A stretch of 64,000 nucleotides of DNA from Eudorina sp. 2006-703-Eu-15 (lineage: Eukaryota > Chlorophyta > Chlorophyceae > Chlamydomonadales > Volvocaceae), in NCBI GenBank assembly GCA_003117195.1, contig BDSI01000227.1:42506-106505 (forward strand), given 5' to 3'. Every line of letters begins with the position of its first letter. The stretch's first letter is position 1. Positions 36,803-48,172 of this stretch are shown here, one piece after another. Below the pieces are notes generated by a model that searched no databases, had not been told where the DNA came from, and worked only from the letters and a program-made list of their open reading frames with translations. Position numbers and translations under genes: made by a program.

Positions 36803-39154
36803 CTAATGCTGCTGTTGAAGCTGCTGCGCCGCCTCCCGCTGCTGCCCCTGCGCCCCGAGCCACTGCTCCTGTGACAGCCAGGCCTCCACCTCCTCCCGCC
36901 CCGTCTGCAGCTCATCCGCCGCCGCCCGCGCCGCCCCCCGGTCCAACGGGCACCCCACCCGCAGCAGCCACTGCAGCGCGTCCCGCGGCGCCCCGACACC
37001 CCCTCGGCACACAGCCCGCGTGAAGACCTCCCCTGCAGGCCCCCAAGGACACCCCAGGCGACGCAGGCACTCCAGTACGGCGATGTCGCCCCCACGTGCC
37101 GCCGCGAGGTACGGCCAGCCGCCCTGGGCACAGGAAGGCGAGCAAGGTAATGAATTCAAGGAAGATACGGAGGAAGATACGGAATACAATTAGAAGAAGG
37201 GGAGAGGAAGTCGGGTCTCCCTCCGGCAGGGGGGGAACCCGCAGCAACTTAGGCCCCCGCGCGCAGCGAGGTAGCCCGCAGCCGGTAGCCGGTAGCCGCG
37301 GGACGCTGCGGCCAGGCCTGGCGCTGGCCACCCCCTCTCCTCCTCCTCTCTTAGGAACCCCCAGGGCGGGCGGGCGGGCTACACCCCACGTGCCTTTCAT
37401 GTTCTCCCCGACGAACCCCTGGACGCTCGCGGACCACGTCACGGGCCCCTCACCCGAAGCTAGGCCCCCACCTGAAGCGGACAGCCCTGCTCCCGCACTA
37501 GCCACTCCAGCATCTCCACACAGCCGCCTGCCGCCGCGCTGGCGGTCAGGTGCTCGTCCCGCGGACAGCCCCGCGCCACCAGCCAGGCCACGACCTCCCG
37601 CCGCCCAGTCGCCGCCGCCGCGGCCAGCGCCTGCGAGTCCCAGGGGCAGCCACGGTCTCGCAGCCAGGCCAGCAGCTCCAGGGAACCCGAGTGGGCCGCC
37701 CTCTCCATCAGAACGGCGTCCAGGGGCGCGTGCACCGCCGCCCCATCGTCCCCGTCCACCAGCCACTGCACGACAGCCAGGAAGCCGCCCCAGGCCGCGG
37801 CCCGCACCGCCTGCTCGCTGATGGGCGCGCCGCGAGACCGCAGCAGCTGCAGCGCGTCCAGGTGTCCGCCGGCGGCGGCGGCGGTGGTGGCGTCGTCGTC
37901 GTCGAGGATCAGCCCGACGCCGCCGCCGATGCCGCCGGCTTCGCCGGCGGCGGAAACATCCGCAGTCGCCGCCCCAGTGGCGGCAGCGGCGGCGTCAGAA
38001 GCCAAGGAGGAGGAGGAGGAGGAGGAACGGGGTGAGAGGATGTACGACAGCGCTGCCAGGTGGCCCGAGCGCGCCGCCGCCGCGGCGGCGGCGGCGGCGG
38101 CGTGCAGCGGGTAGCCCCGCGCGAGCAGCCAGATCAGGCGCTCCCGGGCATCGGACAGGCCCGCACCGGCGACCGCCACCAGCGCCTCATCATCCCGCGG
38201 GCAGCTCAGCGACTCGAGCCACAGCACCTTGGCTCGCCAGTCGGGGGTGCGGCTGCTGGCGGCGGCGGCCGTCATGCCGGGCCGAACGACCAGCGGCGGC
38301 GGCGGCGCCGCCGCCGCCAGACCATCGCTGCCGCCGCCGCCGCCAGCGAGGTCCTGTCCCCGGCCCCTGTCCTCCGCCAACACGTCGCACACCCGCTGCA
38401 GAGCCCCCAGGTCGAAGCCACGTGCCATGGCGGGCAGGAAGTCGCCGTCGCCGTCGCCGTCGCGCCAGGTGTGGCTGCCCGGGGGTCTGTGCGACAGCAG
38501 CCAGAGCGCGACCGCGGGGTGTCCGCCCTCCGCGGCGGCCGTCAAGGCGTCCTCGCTCCAGGGGCACCCCCGCGCCAGCGCCCACTCGCAGAGGCCCACG
38601 TGGCCGCCGCGTGCCGCCGCGCTCAGGGCCCCACCCACCGGGTAGCCGCGCGCCGCCAGCCAGTCACACGCCGCCCGCTGCCCCGCCGCCGCCGCGGCGG
38701 CGACGGGCTGGGCGGAACGGGCGAGGCCGGCCGCCGCCGTGGCTACCTCAAGGTTGGCGACGACGCCCGTGGCGGCGGTCAGGGCCACGAGTTGGGCGCG
38801 CTGGGTGCGGCTGAGGGAGGCCGTGGCGGCAGCCCCCGAGGGCGGGCCCCAGCGCAGGGCGAAGGCGTGGTGGGGGACGGGCTGGGAGAGGCGCACGGTG
38901 GTGTGGTCGGGGCCGGAGAACTGGGCGGCGGCGGCGCGGTTGAGCAGCCGCACCGTGCAGGCGACCTCGTTGCGCGGCAGGAAGGACGCGATGCGGAGCG
39001 CGAGGTCGGGCGGCAGCTGGGGCCAGATGCGGCGCGGGGGGCCGGGTGGGTGCGGCCGCTCCGACGACATGGGCACGAAGGCTGGTTGACCTGACCACGC
39101 TACAGCACCTGGGCTACATGACGCGCTCGTCCCGTGTTGGAATCGGGATGTCAT
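36803..39154 (-). CDS. ankyrin-repeat protein with F-box-like N-terminus
   Basis: Two exons on the minus strand: 39154-37472 and 37123-36803, phase 0, with donor CAG|GTGGGG and acceptor TGTGCCCAG|GGC. The product is 667 residues from the first ATG, or 639 from an internal ATG at 39070 (MSSERPHPPG), which I think about equally likely. Residues about 41-80 (IWPQLPPDLALRIASFLPRN, then a VRLLNRAAAAQF motif) look like an F-box-type start. They are followed by degenerate ankyrin units with the volvocine signature GCPW or GCP plus AA..G....L.WL, e.g. CEWALARGCPW, ALAAAAATGRREVVAWLV and CLRRLGCPWG. Ala/Gly/Ser tracts interrupt the middle. Such proteins are numerous in Chlamydomonas and Volvox; a role as a ubiquitin-ligase adaptor or scaffold is inferred only. 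A long antisense frame over it is a by-product of GC bias. Confidence 0.85.
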
Positions 39155-39803
39155 TGTGCGTACATTTGAATTAAAATGCTATAAAAAGGACCCGGTAGCG
39201 CACCGGCTTTGCAAACTTCAGGGCGGGTGTCTTAAGCTCGGAATCCGCTTGACGTGTGTCATCGAAAATAGGTTGATACTATATTATGGCTTGGGCACTG
39301 TATCATGAAAGGGCAGCGGGATACGGCGGATACGTGTAGTGCACTGTCATGTAGGAGTTTAAAAACGACCCCCTCGGTAATGACAGGACGTAATGACATG
39401 ACAGGGTTGCGTATCCTGAGTATCTGAGTTTGGCTTTAGGGACTCCAGCGTGCTAATATCTGCGGCTCCGGTAACTTCACAAAGCGAGGCGCGCATGGCA
39501 GGCGGTGTAAGGCAGCCGAGTACATGGCAAATGTGCGAAAGATCCACGAAAGTCTGCATACTTATTCGTGAATTAAGATCGCCGTGACACGTCCCAGAAC
39601 GGGTTGGTCGTGAGGATTGGTTGGTAGTGAGGATTGGTTGGTACGCAAACGGTTGCTTTCAAACCGCTGGACGAAAAGCCTGGTCAACTTGAGTGAAGAC
39701 ATCGATCTGCCAACATTCAAAGCGCCTCGATTGTGCAATATTCCCCTCAAAAGAAATTATTTAAGAACTCTTACATGTCGAACACTAGGATCCGCGAGGC
39801 AGT
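39155..39803. other. divergent promoter region between the ankyrin and GT61 genes
   Basis: About 650 bp of lower-GC sequence separates the two divergently transcribed genes. It contains a plus-strand TATAAAAAGG at 39180-39189, which could serve the GT61 gene with a long leader. No exon is convincing here; the open frame starting at 39617 has no supporting features. Confidence 0.5.
39180..39189 (+). promoter_or_regulatory. possible TATA box for the GT61 gene
   Basis: The 10-mer TATAAAAAGG stands in a locally AT-rich patch 615 bp before the proposed start codon at 39804. Sequence match only; no initiator or transcript evidence. Confidence 0.3.
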
Positions 39804-42800
39804 ATGCTACTTTTGCAGGTGCCCATTATTATTGTAGCGTTATTGCTGATATCCAAAGTATCCAGTGTTGCTCTGAGTCAGGATCAATGTGTACCACCAC
39901 CGTTAAAGCTCGCTGTCCTTGAGGAAACGAAGAACCACGGCGGTTGCACCCTCCTTAAGAATGTTTGCGCTGATGATGGAATGCTGGTCACATTTGATAC
40001 AAAGTATTCTGCAAACAACCTGACGCGGGCAAGCCCGTACGGAGTTTTGGAGAACCAATCCGGCCTGTGGTAAGGGCGTGTGGTAAGGGCGTTTCAAACG
40101 GTGCTCTCAGGGCCGCACTCAAGCCCCGGGAGTGTGCGCAGGAACTTCCCTGCTCGTGGAGGATCAAACAGCGACGCACTCGTAGGGCACCAGGTATGAC
40201 CCAGGGGACAGCCACCTGTGAACGCCCTCAAGATTAACCTTCTCGCACATCGCCGCATTCAGAGCTTGAGGTACAAAATTGGCATGACGCGTTACCATTG
40301 TGCGAAGATCAAAGTTCCCAGTACGCAACCACGGGGCTTACTCTCCAGTCCTCCTTCCCTAACCCGCCAGCATACCGGCTGACGTCCTCCCGCAGCATCC
40401 TTCCTAATAGGTGCTCTTGGTCATCCTGGCGGTATGCGGGACCCTGGATGCTGTTACTCCAGGCTCCGCCATTATCTGTTTCCCATCTGGGGCTCTACGG
40501 GTGTGCCTCCGTCCGGTCCCCGCCAACCGTCCCCTCCCCGCCCTCGCTGCTCGCTCGCCCTCGCAACCCCACGGGTGACACCCCGACCTCCAGCCCAACA
40601 GCTTCGTTGCCATCCGATCCGCTAGCCGGCGTGAGGGCTCACCGCAGCTGCAGCGGCCCTCCTTTTCCAGATGTACCATGCCCGTGATCATGACCACCGA
40701 CTGGTGCGTGGGTGAGATCTAAGGAGCCAAACATCTGGGTTGAATGAGGATGTAGACATCGGCTCTTGATCAGCCCCATGTAAGCTCGTCGACTGGCGGC
40801 CGCGGGCCCACTGCCGCGGACACATTACCACGCTGGGCCTTACGGGTCGTGCAGGGGCGGGCCGGGTGGTTTTCAGGGCCGCGCTTCCGCGCACAAGCCA
40901 TTTCACCCTTCCGCACCCGGGCAGCAGGTCGATCGACCTTCTACATCGCGATGCCGCGTCTGTAACTGCGCTGCGATCCTTTCCTTGGGCGCCTGCCCGT
41001 TACCCCTCCCCGTCTGTCCCTGCGCCAATGTCCTATACCCACCCTTCCCTCCCTCCCTCCCTCCCTCGGGGCCCTCCGCTTCCGCAGGCCCTACAACTGG
41101 CACGAGTGAGTGCCCCGCCGCCCTGAGGGGCGGGGGCGCCGATAAGGGGGGAGGGGGCAGGGGGGTGACATCGCGATCAGGAGGGAGCCAGTGGTCGGTA
41201 GCGAGCCGTAGCAGGGGCCGATGGCGACTAGGTGCCCCCGGGCTCTGACCCACTGGTGGAGTCCAGCGGCTGGGTGGGTGGGCGAGGAAGGTGCTGTACG
41301 GCCGTCGCCGTGGTTTCTCCCGGTCCTCGCCTCGCGGGAGGCGTGAGTGCCTGGCGGCGGTGGCGGCTAGTGCGGGTGGGAAGAGTGCTAGGGCCCACGG
41401 GTGGGACACCGGCGGTCACGTCACGCGGCTGTGCCACGAGGGGCCTTCAGCACCGCTGGGCAGGGGCACCTGCCCAAGTGCTGCAGCGCGCAGTTTGACG
41501 ATGTTGCTTGACGGTGGGACGAGCGGCAGGCGAATGGCATGAGGCACACGCTGATGGGTGGTCGTGCCGTGAGTCACTTGCCGACCGGGCGCCCTGCCAG
41601 AAGCCGTGACGTCCACCTCCCGAGAGGGCCGCCAGCGGGCCCGGGTCGGCTCCACATTCCGAGCTGTGGGGCCGCTTCACCGGCAGCGCACATGCGCCGA
41701 TCGCCGCTGGTGTCTCTCGAGCTGCTGAGCGCGCCATGTTCCTGTTGCCGTGCAGGGTGTTCGCGCAGCTTGTTGGCATCGCCGACGTCTACTTCCGGCA
41801 GAAAGGCATGATAGGTGCGGGCGGTGGGGTGGGGTGGGGGGTGGGTGGGTCAGCGAGGACCGTCCGTGGGGCCAGCAAACTGCACGGCCGGGAGCGGGGC
41901 GCGCCAGCCCCACGGCGGCGTTGGGGCGGCCTGGCTCATCTAGAACCGGGCATGGGCGAAGCAACCCGTTGGCGTGCAGCAACCAGGACGTGATATGATG
42001 GTCCCCAGCTGCGGTCCAGTTAGGCTGGTTCCCCTGCCCCAGTTAGGCTGGCCCCACCTGCCACCTCCCGCACAGAGGTTACGGTTGGCAGGGAGAGAGG
42101 GGCCGCCATTCCGGTCGCACACTCGGATCAGCCACCATCCTACCAACCCCCCTCCCTCCCTTTTAAAGATTCCTGACCTCCTGTGGCGCTGCGTCCTCTC
42201 CGCCGCAGATGACAGCGCCACACTCGTCCTGGCCACCCCCGATGGCCTGGCGGCGCTGACGTACCACCACGTGCTCCTGTCGCCCTTCTCCCGCTACCCG
42301 CTCGTGACCTTCGACGAGCTGTCGCAGCGGCCCGCCCGCGACCGCGTGCACAAGGTCAGCTGGTCGGCGGAGGGCTACCACGTCAGCTGCTTCCAACGGG
42401 TGAGCGGAACGGGGGCGGTGGGCGCCGCAAAGGCCCACCCCTCTTGTTCTTCCACGTCTTTTTTTGTTTTCAAACCGTCCCCTTCCACTTGTGGCTTACG
42501 GTACGTGACCGCGGCGGCGTGGAATGATGCTGTTGGTGGTGGTGGCGGTGGTGGTGGTGGTGGCGGTGGTGGTGGTGGTGGTGGCGGTGGCGGTGGTGGT
42601 GGGTTGGTGACGACGGATGACAGGCCTAGGCACATGGTGCACGCGGAACGGGCGCCTGCCTCACGGCCGTACAAGGCCACGGGTGGAGGTCAGGTCGGGA
42701 GGCGTCAGGCCGGTTGCGGTCAGATGCAGGTAATGATGGCAAATCGTCCCCCCCTGATGGACCTCCTGGTCCTCAGCCATCCGACATCCGCCATCCGCGC

Positions 42801-45800
42801 CGGCCATGCCGACCTTGCCGCGCTGCTGCGGGCGCGGAGCCGGAGGCTGCGCTGATTGCACCTCACCGCGGCCGTCCCCGCTGCCACTTCTGCCGGTGCT
42901 GCTGCTGCTGTTTGCGATGAACCAGAAAGTCGTTCTTGGCGCATTAGATGCCAGAGAATAGCACGGCATGCAATCAGGCTCGCTGACAGTTACATTTTCT
43001 TACCTGATCCTGCGGCTGCTGCTGCTGCTGCTGCTGTGAGCGCACGTGCAGGCGGTGCTGTGCAAGCTGCATGGCTTCCCGCAAGGAATGATGGCCACGG
43101 CGACCACGGTGCTACAGCACATCGGCCCTCGCCTGCCGGTGGACCCCCTCGGCTTCAGCCCGCCAGGGCGGCCCCCGGTGCCGGTGAGCAGTGACACCAC
43201 TCTGCGGGTGCTGCTGGAGGCCAGGGCGGGGCCCGCGCGCAATATCCGCAATCTCCCGGAGCTCGTCCAGGAGTGCGACAGGGCCAACCAAGCGGGTGGG
43301 TGGGGGCGCGGGTGGGAGGCGGGGTGCGCTAACGGGCTGGGAAGGGGAAGGGCGGGTCGGCAGGAGAATCGCGGAGGGCACGGGCCCGGACTGCGGGCCG
43401 GTGACTTGGTTGACAGCCCGGAGGGGCATGGAGTACAGTTAGGGGTTCGAATTCGTGGTAAGGGGGCCTCTGCTGGTGTGGGTTCAGGTACGGGTAGAAG
43501 TGCGGGTACTGGATGCCGGTGCAAGGGTGCATGTATGGGGGTAAAGGCGGGAGGGCGTTGGAGGGTCGGGAGGGGGTTGGGTCGGGTCGCGGGGCAGGGC
43601 GCGTGACGAAGCGGCGCCCTCCCTCATAAGCGTCGGGAGAAACCGTTGGCACGCGGCATGGGAGTGTGGTACGTCACGGATCGCATCGGTGCAAGCCTTT
43701 GAGCGCGCAGTAGAGCCCAAGGGGGCCGCCGTCGAAGCGGCCGCGAGCTCCCTTTTGCCAACTGCGCCCGGCCCAGAGTGCCCGTCCCCCGGCTGTCTGC
43801 TGCCCCCCGTAGGCTTCAAAGCCGGCGCCTTCAACAGCCTGTCCTGCAAGGTCCTGGACACGGCGGATACACCCTCGCTGAACGGCGCAGCGCGATTCTA
43901 TACGACAGTGGCCGCCGTGCGCTCGGCACACGTCTTGGTCGCCGTACATGGGGCAGGTAGGGCGGCACCTCCCGCCGCTGTGTGTTCGCCCCGGAGGACA
44001 GGTGTTGGGATGTGTGTGGGCGGGGCGGGGCTCACCAGCGTCACCCACACGATCTCGCGTACGGCACGAAGGACATACTGTACTTCACTTCGTACTGCCC
44101 CCCATCCCCACCGCCAGTGATCGGTACCTCGGATTCCCCTGCCCGGGGGCAACCCAACTCACATAGCCGCCCAGTGACCTTCACCCCCGCATTGTAAACG
44201 TCCAAGAGGCGGCGGTGCTGCGGGCCGTTACTGTGAGGAGCCTGCGTGCCGGGGTGGGAGAAGATTGCCTGTCCGGCGGTGCCCGGACACTCCTGTCCGC
44301 AGATGCTGGCTCGGGGGCCAGAAGGGCTGCAGCTCCGGAACCACCCCCCGGTGCCGTTGCGGCAGGGTCAACGGTGACGATCATTCCCCAGCGGTGCCTT
44401 CTATGCAGAGGCTTGGCGCTGACCTTCCCCCCCGAACCACGTGCCCAGGCGGATTCCTCCTCTGTCGTTGCGCTCAACTGATGTCCCAGCGGTGCGCTTC
44501 CTTCCTCCCCCGGATGTCCTGCCGCGCAGGGGCATCCAACGTGTTTTTCATGGAGGCGGACAACGGCGGTACGGCGCTGCTGGAAGTTCGGCCATGTACG
44601 TCGCGTGCGGCGAACGTTGGCGGAGGCGCATGTTTTCCTTGCCCCCCGCTGAACTGCTTGTGCCGGATGCCAACGAGGGAGGATGCCAACGGCCCCGGCC
44701 TTCCAGTCGACGGTCATGCTGCAGCTCCTAACCCAACATCGACACACCCGGCATGTGCTCTTCACACCTCCCCATCGGCCGCTGCTCAGTGCACCCCGCA
44801 TTCGCCAGCGCTCAACGCCATCGTTGGGGCCTACGCCGCGAGCAGCTGCAGCGCCCTGCCATATGGGCTGCGTGGCGGCCGCGCTGGGCCCCGTGTCCAG
44901 CCAGGGCCGGCTGCCGACCGGGCTGTGGGCAGGCCCCTGGACTGCTGCAATACCACCTTAACTCGTTACCTGCTGGTCACGTGGCAGTCATCGGGCGCAT
45001 GGGACATCCATCCATCTGGGTGACGGTGTGCGACGGTGTGCGCTGCCTCCACGCCGCAGGCAACTTCGGGACCAAGTATTGCGGCTGGCCGGACGCCTAC
45101 ATGCAGTCGCAGCTGCGTAACGCGGGTGGGTGGGTGGTGGGCCAGGAAATGAGGAATCTTGAGGCGGTGTCGGGCGGTAACTCCGCATGCGGCCAAGCGT
45201 CCTTCGGCGCGCACGCTGTATGAGCAAGGTGGTTCCAAGATGTGGCGATGCCACCGCGCCGGGATCCAAGTAGCCCCGGGGGGTGACCCTGGTCGCAGCG
45301 CGGGTGGCGGTCTTCTCCAACGACGTCTTCTGTGTTCTCACATCACCGCATGCCGCGAACGAGCATTTGATTATGAGCGCCTTCATGAGTGTGGGCGGCA
45401 GCAGTGACGCTCTCCCCAGCCATCGTGATGCGGGAAGGCGTCTGCCAGGTGGCCTTGGTGCCTGTCCCCCGCCAGGTGGTCGTGCCGTGTCTCTGTCCTG
45501 CACTTTTTGTTCCCACACCGCCTAACGCGCCTTCACACGGGCTCGCGGTGCCCCGCAGGCTATCCCGTCCTTTTCTTCGCCTACAACGTCGAGGATGCGC
45601 AGCAGTGCCACCCCAGCGACTACGAGGCGGCCGCGCTCAAGTCGCCGCAGGACACGCCCATGCGCGGCGGCGACGACATGCGGTCGCGCGACCAGCACGT
45701 GACGCTGCGGCCGGGGCCGTTCCTGGCCATGCTGCGACACATCGCCTCCTTGCTGCGGCACCGCGACGCCTGGAGCGCCGCGCAGGGGGAGGCCCGGTTG

Positions 45801-45899
45801 CACGGCTACGCGGTGCCGGAGGGGGTGGTGCTGGGGCCGCTGTGTGTGCGGGACATGCCGGCGCACCTGGCCAACGGCGCAACGCTGATCCGCACGTAG
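39804..45899 (+). CDS. GT61-family glycosyltransferase, secretory pathway
   Basis: Exons: 39804-40069, 40671-40703, 41088-41105, 41756-41814, 42169-42399, 43052-43295, 43813-43956, 44530-44595, 45060-45125, 45559-45899 (stop TAG). The N-terminus is a signal peptide or anchor (MLLLQVPIIIVALLLISKV), followed by CTLLKNVCADDGMLVTFDTKY. The core reads CTMPVIMTTDWPYNWHEVFA, LVLATPDG, LRVLLEARAGPARNIRNLPE, VLVAVHGAGASNVFFME and LLEVRPCNFGTKY. The HGAG..N.FFM block followed by E-x-x-P is the hallmark of GT61 (DUF563). Members act on glycoproteins or cell-wall glycans in the Golgi. Two junctions are unresolved. Joining 40069 directly to 40671 would create TGA, so a small exon probably lies in 40070-40670. 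The step from 41814 to 42169 is out of frame by one base. The remaining junctions are phase-consistent. Confidence 0.83.
42534..42604 (+). repeat. GGT/GGC trinucleotide microsatellite in a GT61 intron
   Basis: About 24 GGT/GGC triplets lie within the intron 42400-43051. They produce poly-Gly and, on the other strand, poly-Pro frames that are not coding. Confidence 0.9.
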
Positions 45900-48172
45900 G
45901 GCAGCGGGAAGGTCCGTAGCGGGGAGCGATGTGGTAAAATACGTCCACGGTATCTTGTGCAGGGCATGGGGCGCCGGGCAGTGGCCTTGCTTGGCCTGGC
46001 CGCGGTGTGCGCGGGTGTGTACGGCCGATGAACATGTGAGGTGGCCCCGGGGGGCGGGCCGACGAATGCATCGCAAAATTTATGGATTGCTGGGTACCTG
46101 GATGGGAGGAGGAGTGGTTTTGAAACGTGGGGCGAGGAATGCGGATTTCTCGTGACGCATCTGCCGCGGGTGTCGGCGCATGGTTGCACATCAGGTATTC
46201 ATCGGTACTGTGTCTTGTCATTATTTGCTGGTTGTGGGTGCGATGGCGCACAGCAGCGTTAACCAACCTGCGTCCGAATCGCGATCTGGTGCTGGCCGGC
46301 CTGAGTGCAGGTTGTGTAGGTTGCGTGCCGGGACGGCGCAACACTTGCGGGCTGTGGCGGGGCGGGACAGTACCGGGGTCGATGCGTGTCTCACGCGGGC
46401 GGTCGCGGCACAGGCTGTGGAGATGAAAGTCGGCCAATGCGTCTGTAGGCCGGTGGGAGTGGCATGGAGATGTACACCCACGCTAACACGGAATGTCGCT
46501 TCCGATCCCTACCGATCACAACCACCTGGTTGACGACCGCTCAGGCGGATTCCTCAGGTTCCTTACAAGCTCGTGGTTCCTGATGCTTCCGAGCGACGCC
46601 GACTGACAAAGCTTGTTGGATGTTCAACAGTCGAGCGGCCGCCTCAAGAGTATTTGCCACACTGTGGCAGGAAAGAATGCTCGCCAAACCGAGGCTCCAA
46701 CACAAGAATGAAGCGAGAAAGGCGGACAACACGACGGTTCGAATGCCGACGGCCTTTTAATAGACCCCGTCACACTTGCACCCGGACCTTCTCTGTTGGG
46801 CACCGTGCCAGGAATCTACGATGGCGGCGCAATCAACATATTCTGCAATACACTGAACACGTCCATGCTGTTTATATCCATTTGCATCTCGAAATCGCCA
46901 ACCAGATCACCAACATATTGTTAAAGCAGAACAGGCTACGACACCCCCACTTACGATATCCCCGCACGACCGGCATCAGTAACATCAAGCTTCATCATTG
47001 TAAGAATGAGCAGCAATGGTTCACTTCCGGCACGGCGTGACAGGCTGCACTGGGCTTTATCCCGCCATGGCCTTCGTCCGACAACCGTGAGCACAGTCCT
47101 CAGGCAAGCAAAGGCGTACGTATCCAATCACGACGCGACGCTCTATGACGCTTCAGCGACAACTTCTTCCCCCAAGAATGGCCGCCGCGACCCTCCTGTC
47201 CCTCATGGGTGTCGATCTTGGGTCACGACATCCGCGCCCCATTCCCACAACCAGACTGCCCAGCCACCACGGCACAGTATGACCCCTCAACCAATTGTCC
47301 CGAAGCAATCCCAGCCTAGCCAACTTGCATGTCCTCTTCGGTTTGTCCCAAAGCAATGCAATGACTTGACAGCCCTTCACCTTGACAGCACATCACCGGT
47401 ACACGCAATGGCAACTGACCAAACACCCAACAGGTCAGCAGCGTGTAGAACAATGTGTGTGCAACCAGGTAGACGCTGCAAGCCAATGTCATCATCAGCT
47501 CTCAACGTGCCGATGTGCCCGGATGTGTGGTACCCTGAAGGCAGCCACCGCCGCTCCACGAGCCCGGACGCCGCAACAGTCCTTACGCGCCGAGGCGCTG
47601 CGGCCGTCGGGCTCCCGCTGGACGACGCGCACCTTGCCCCAGGGACCAAGGCGGGCGCAACGCTGCTACTTATGCCGGTCGATGGATGGACGCCTCAGGA
47701 GGTGAACCCCATGCGCCCCGAAAGGAAACCATTGCCACGTGTGTGTCCTGCATTTGATGACAGACAGGGCCATGGGGACGGAGTTGTAAAACATGCACAA
47801 GTCGGGTTCGCGGCCAATCGCGCTGGCAGACAAGAAAAGGTGGTGCTGGCGACGGCGCTGTACGGGCTGCTGGCAGGCACATGGTGCCACAAACGCAATG
47901 CACAGCGCGCGGAGAGATGGAGATCGCCAGGGCCAGGGCGGTTGCACGCAGACACATGCCATTGGATGTGCCCAGCACGATGAAAGGTGTCCGGCGTTGG
48001 ACATGGGTGGAACAGGTAACAAACAGGTGATGTCTTGGCGCACGCACTATCTGGAAGCATTACCCGTAATGCAAGGAGCAGTGCGCTGCAGACAGGGCCG
48101 CTGCACCTCTGGCAGGTTCAGGCCAGCGTCGCAACACCCATCACAGACAGTGTGATAACACGAAACCCCCAC
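45900..48172. other. region between the convergent GT61 and transporter genes
   Basis: This should hold both 3' untranslated regions. TGTAA on the plus strand at 46999-47003 is a candidate polyadenylation signal for GT61, but it would imply a 1.1-kb 3' UTR. A long unrecognised plus-strand open frame (47006-47983, 325 codons) is treated as a finding, not as a gene. Nothing else is supported. Confidence 0.5.

Noticed and set aside
38060..39094. 344-codon plus-strand open frame over the ankyrin gene
   Set aside because: Antisense shadow of a GC-rich coding exon; composition is Arg/Gly-rich without any domain, while the minus strand gives a coherent ankyrin protein.
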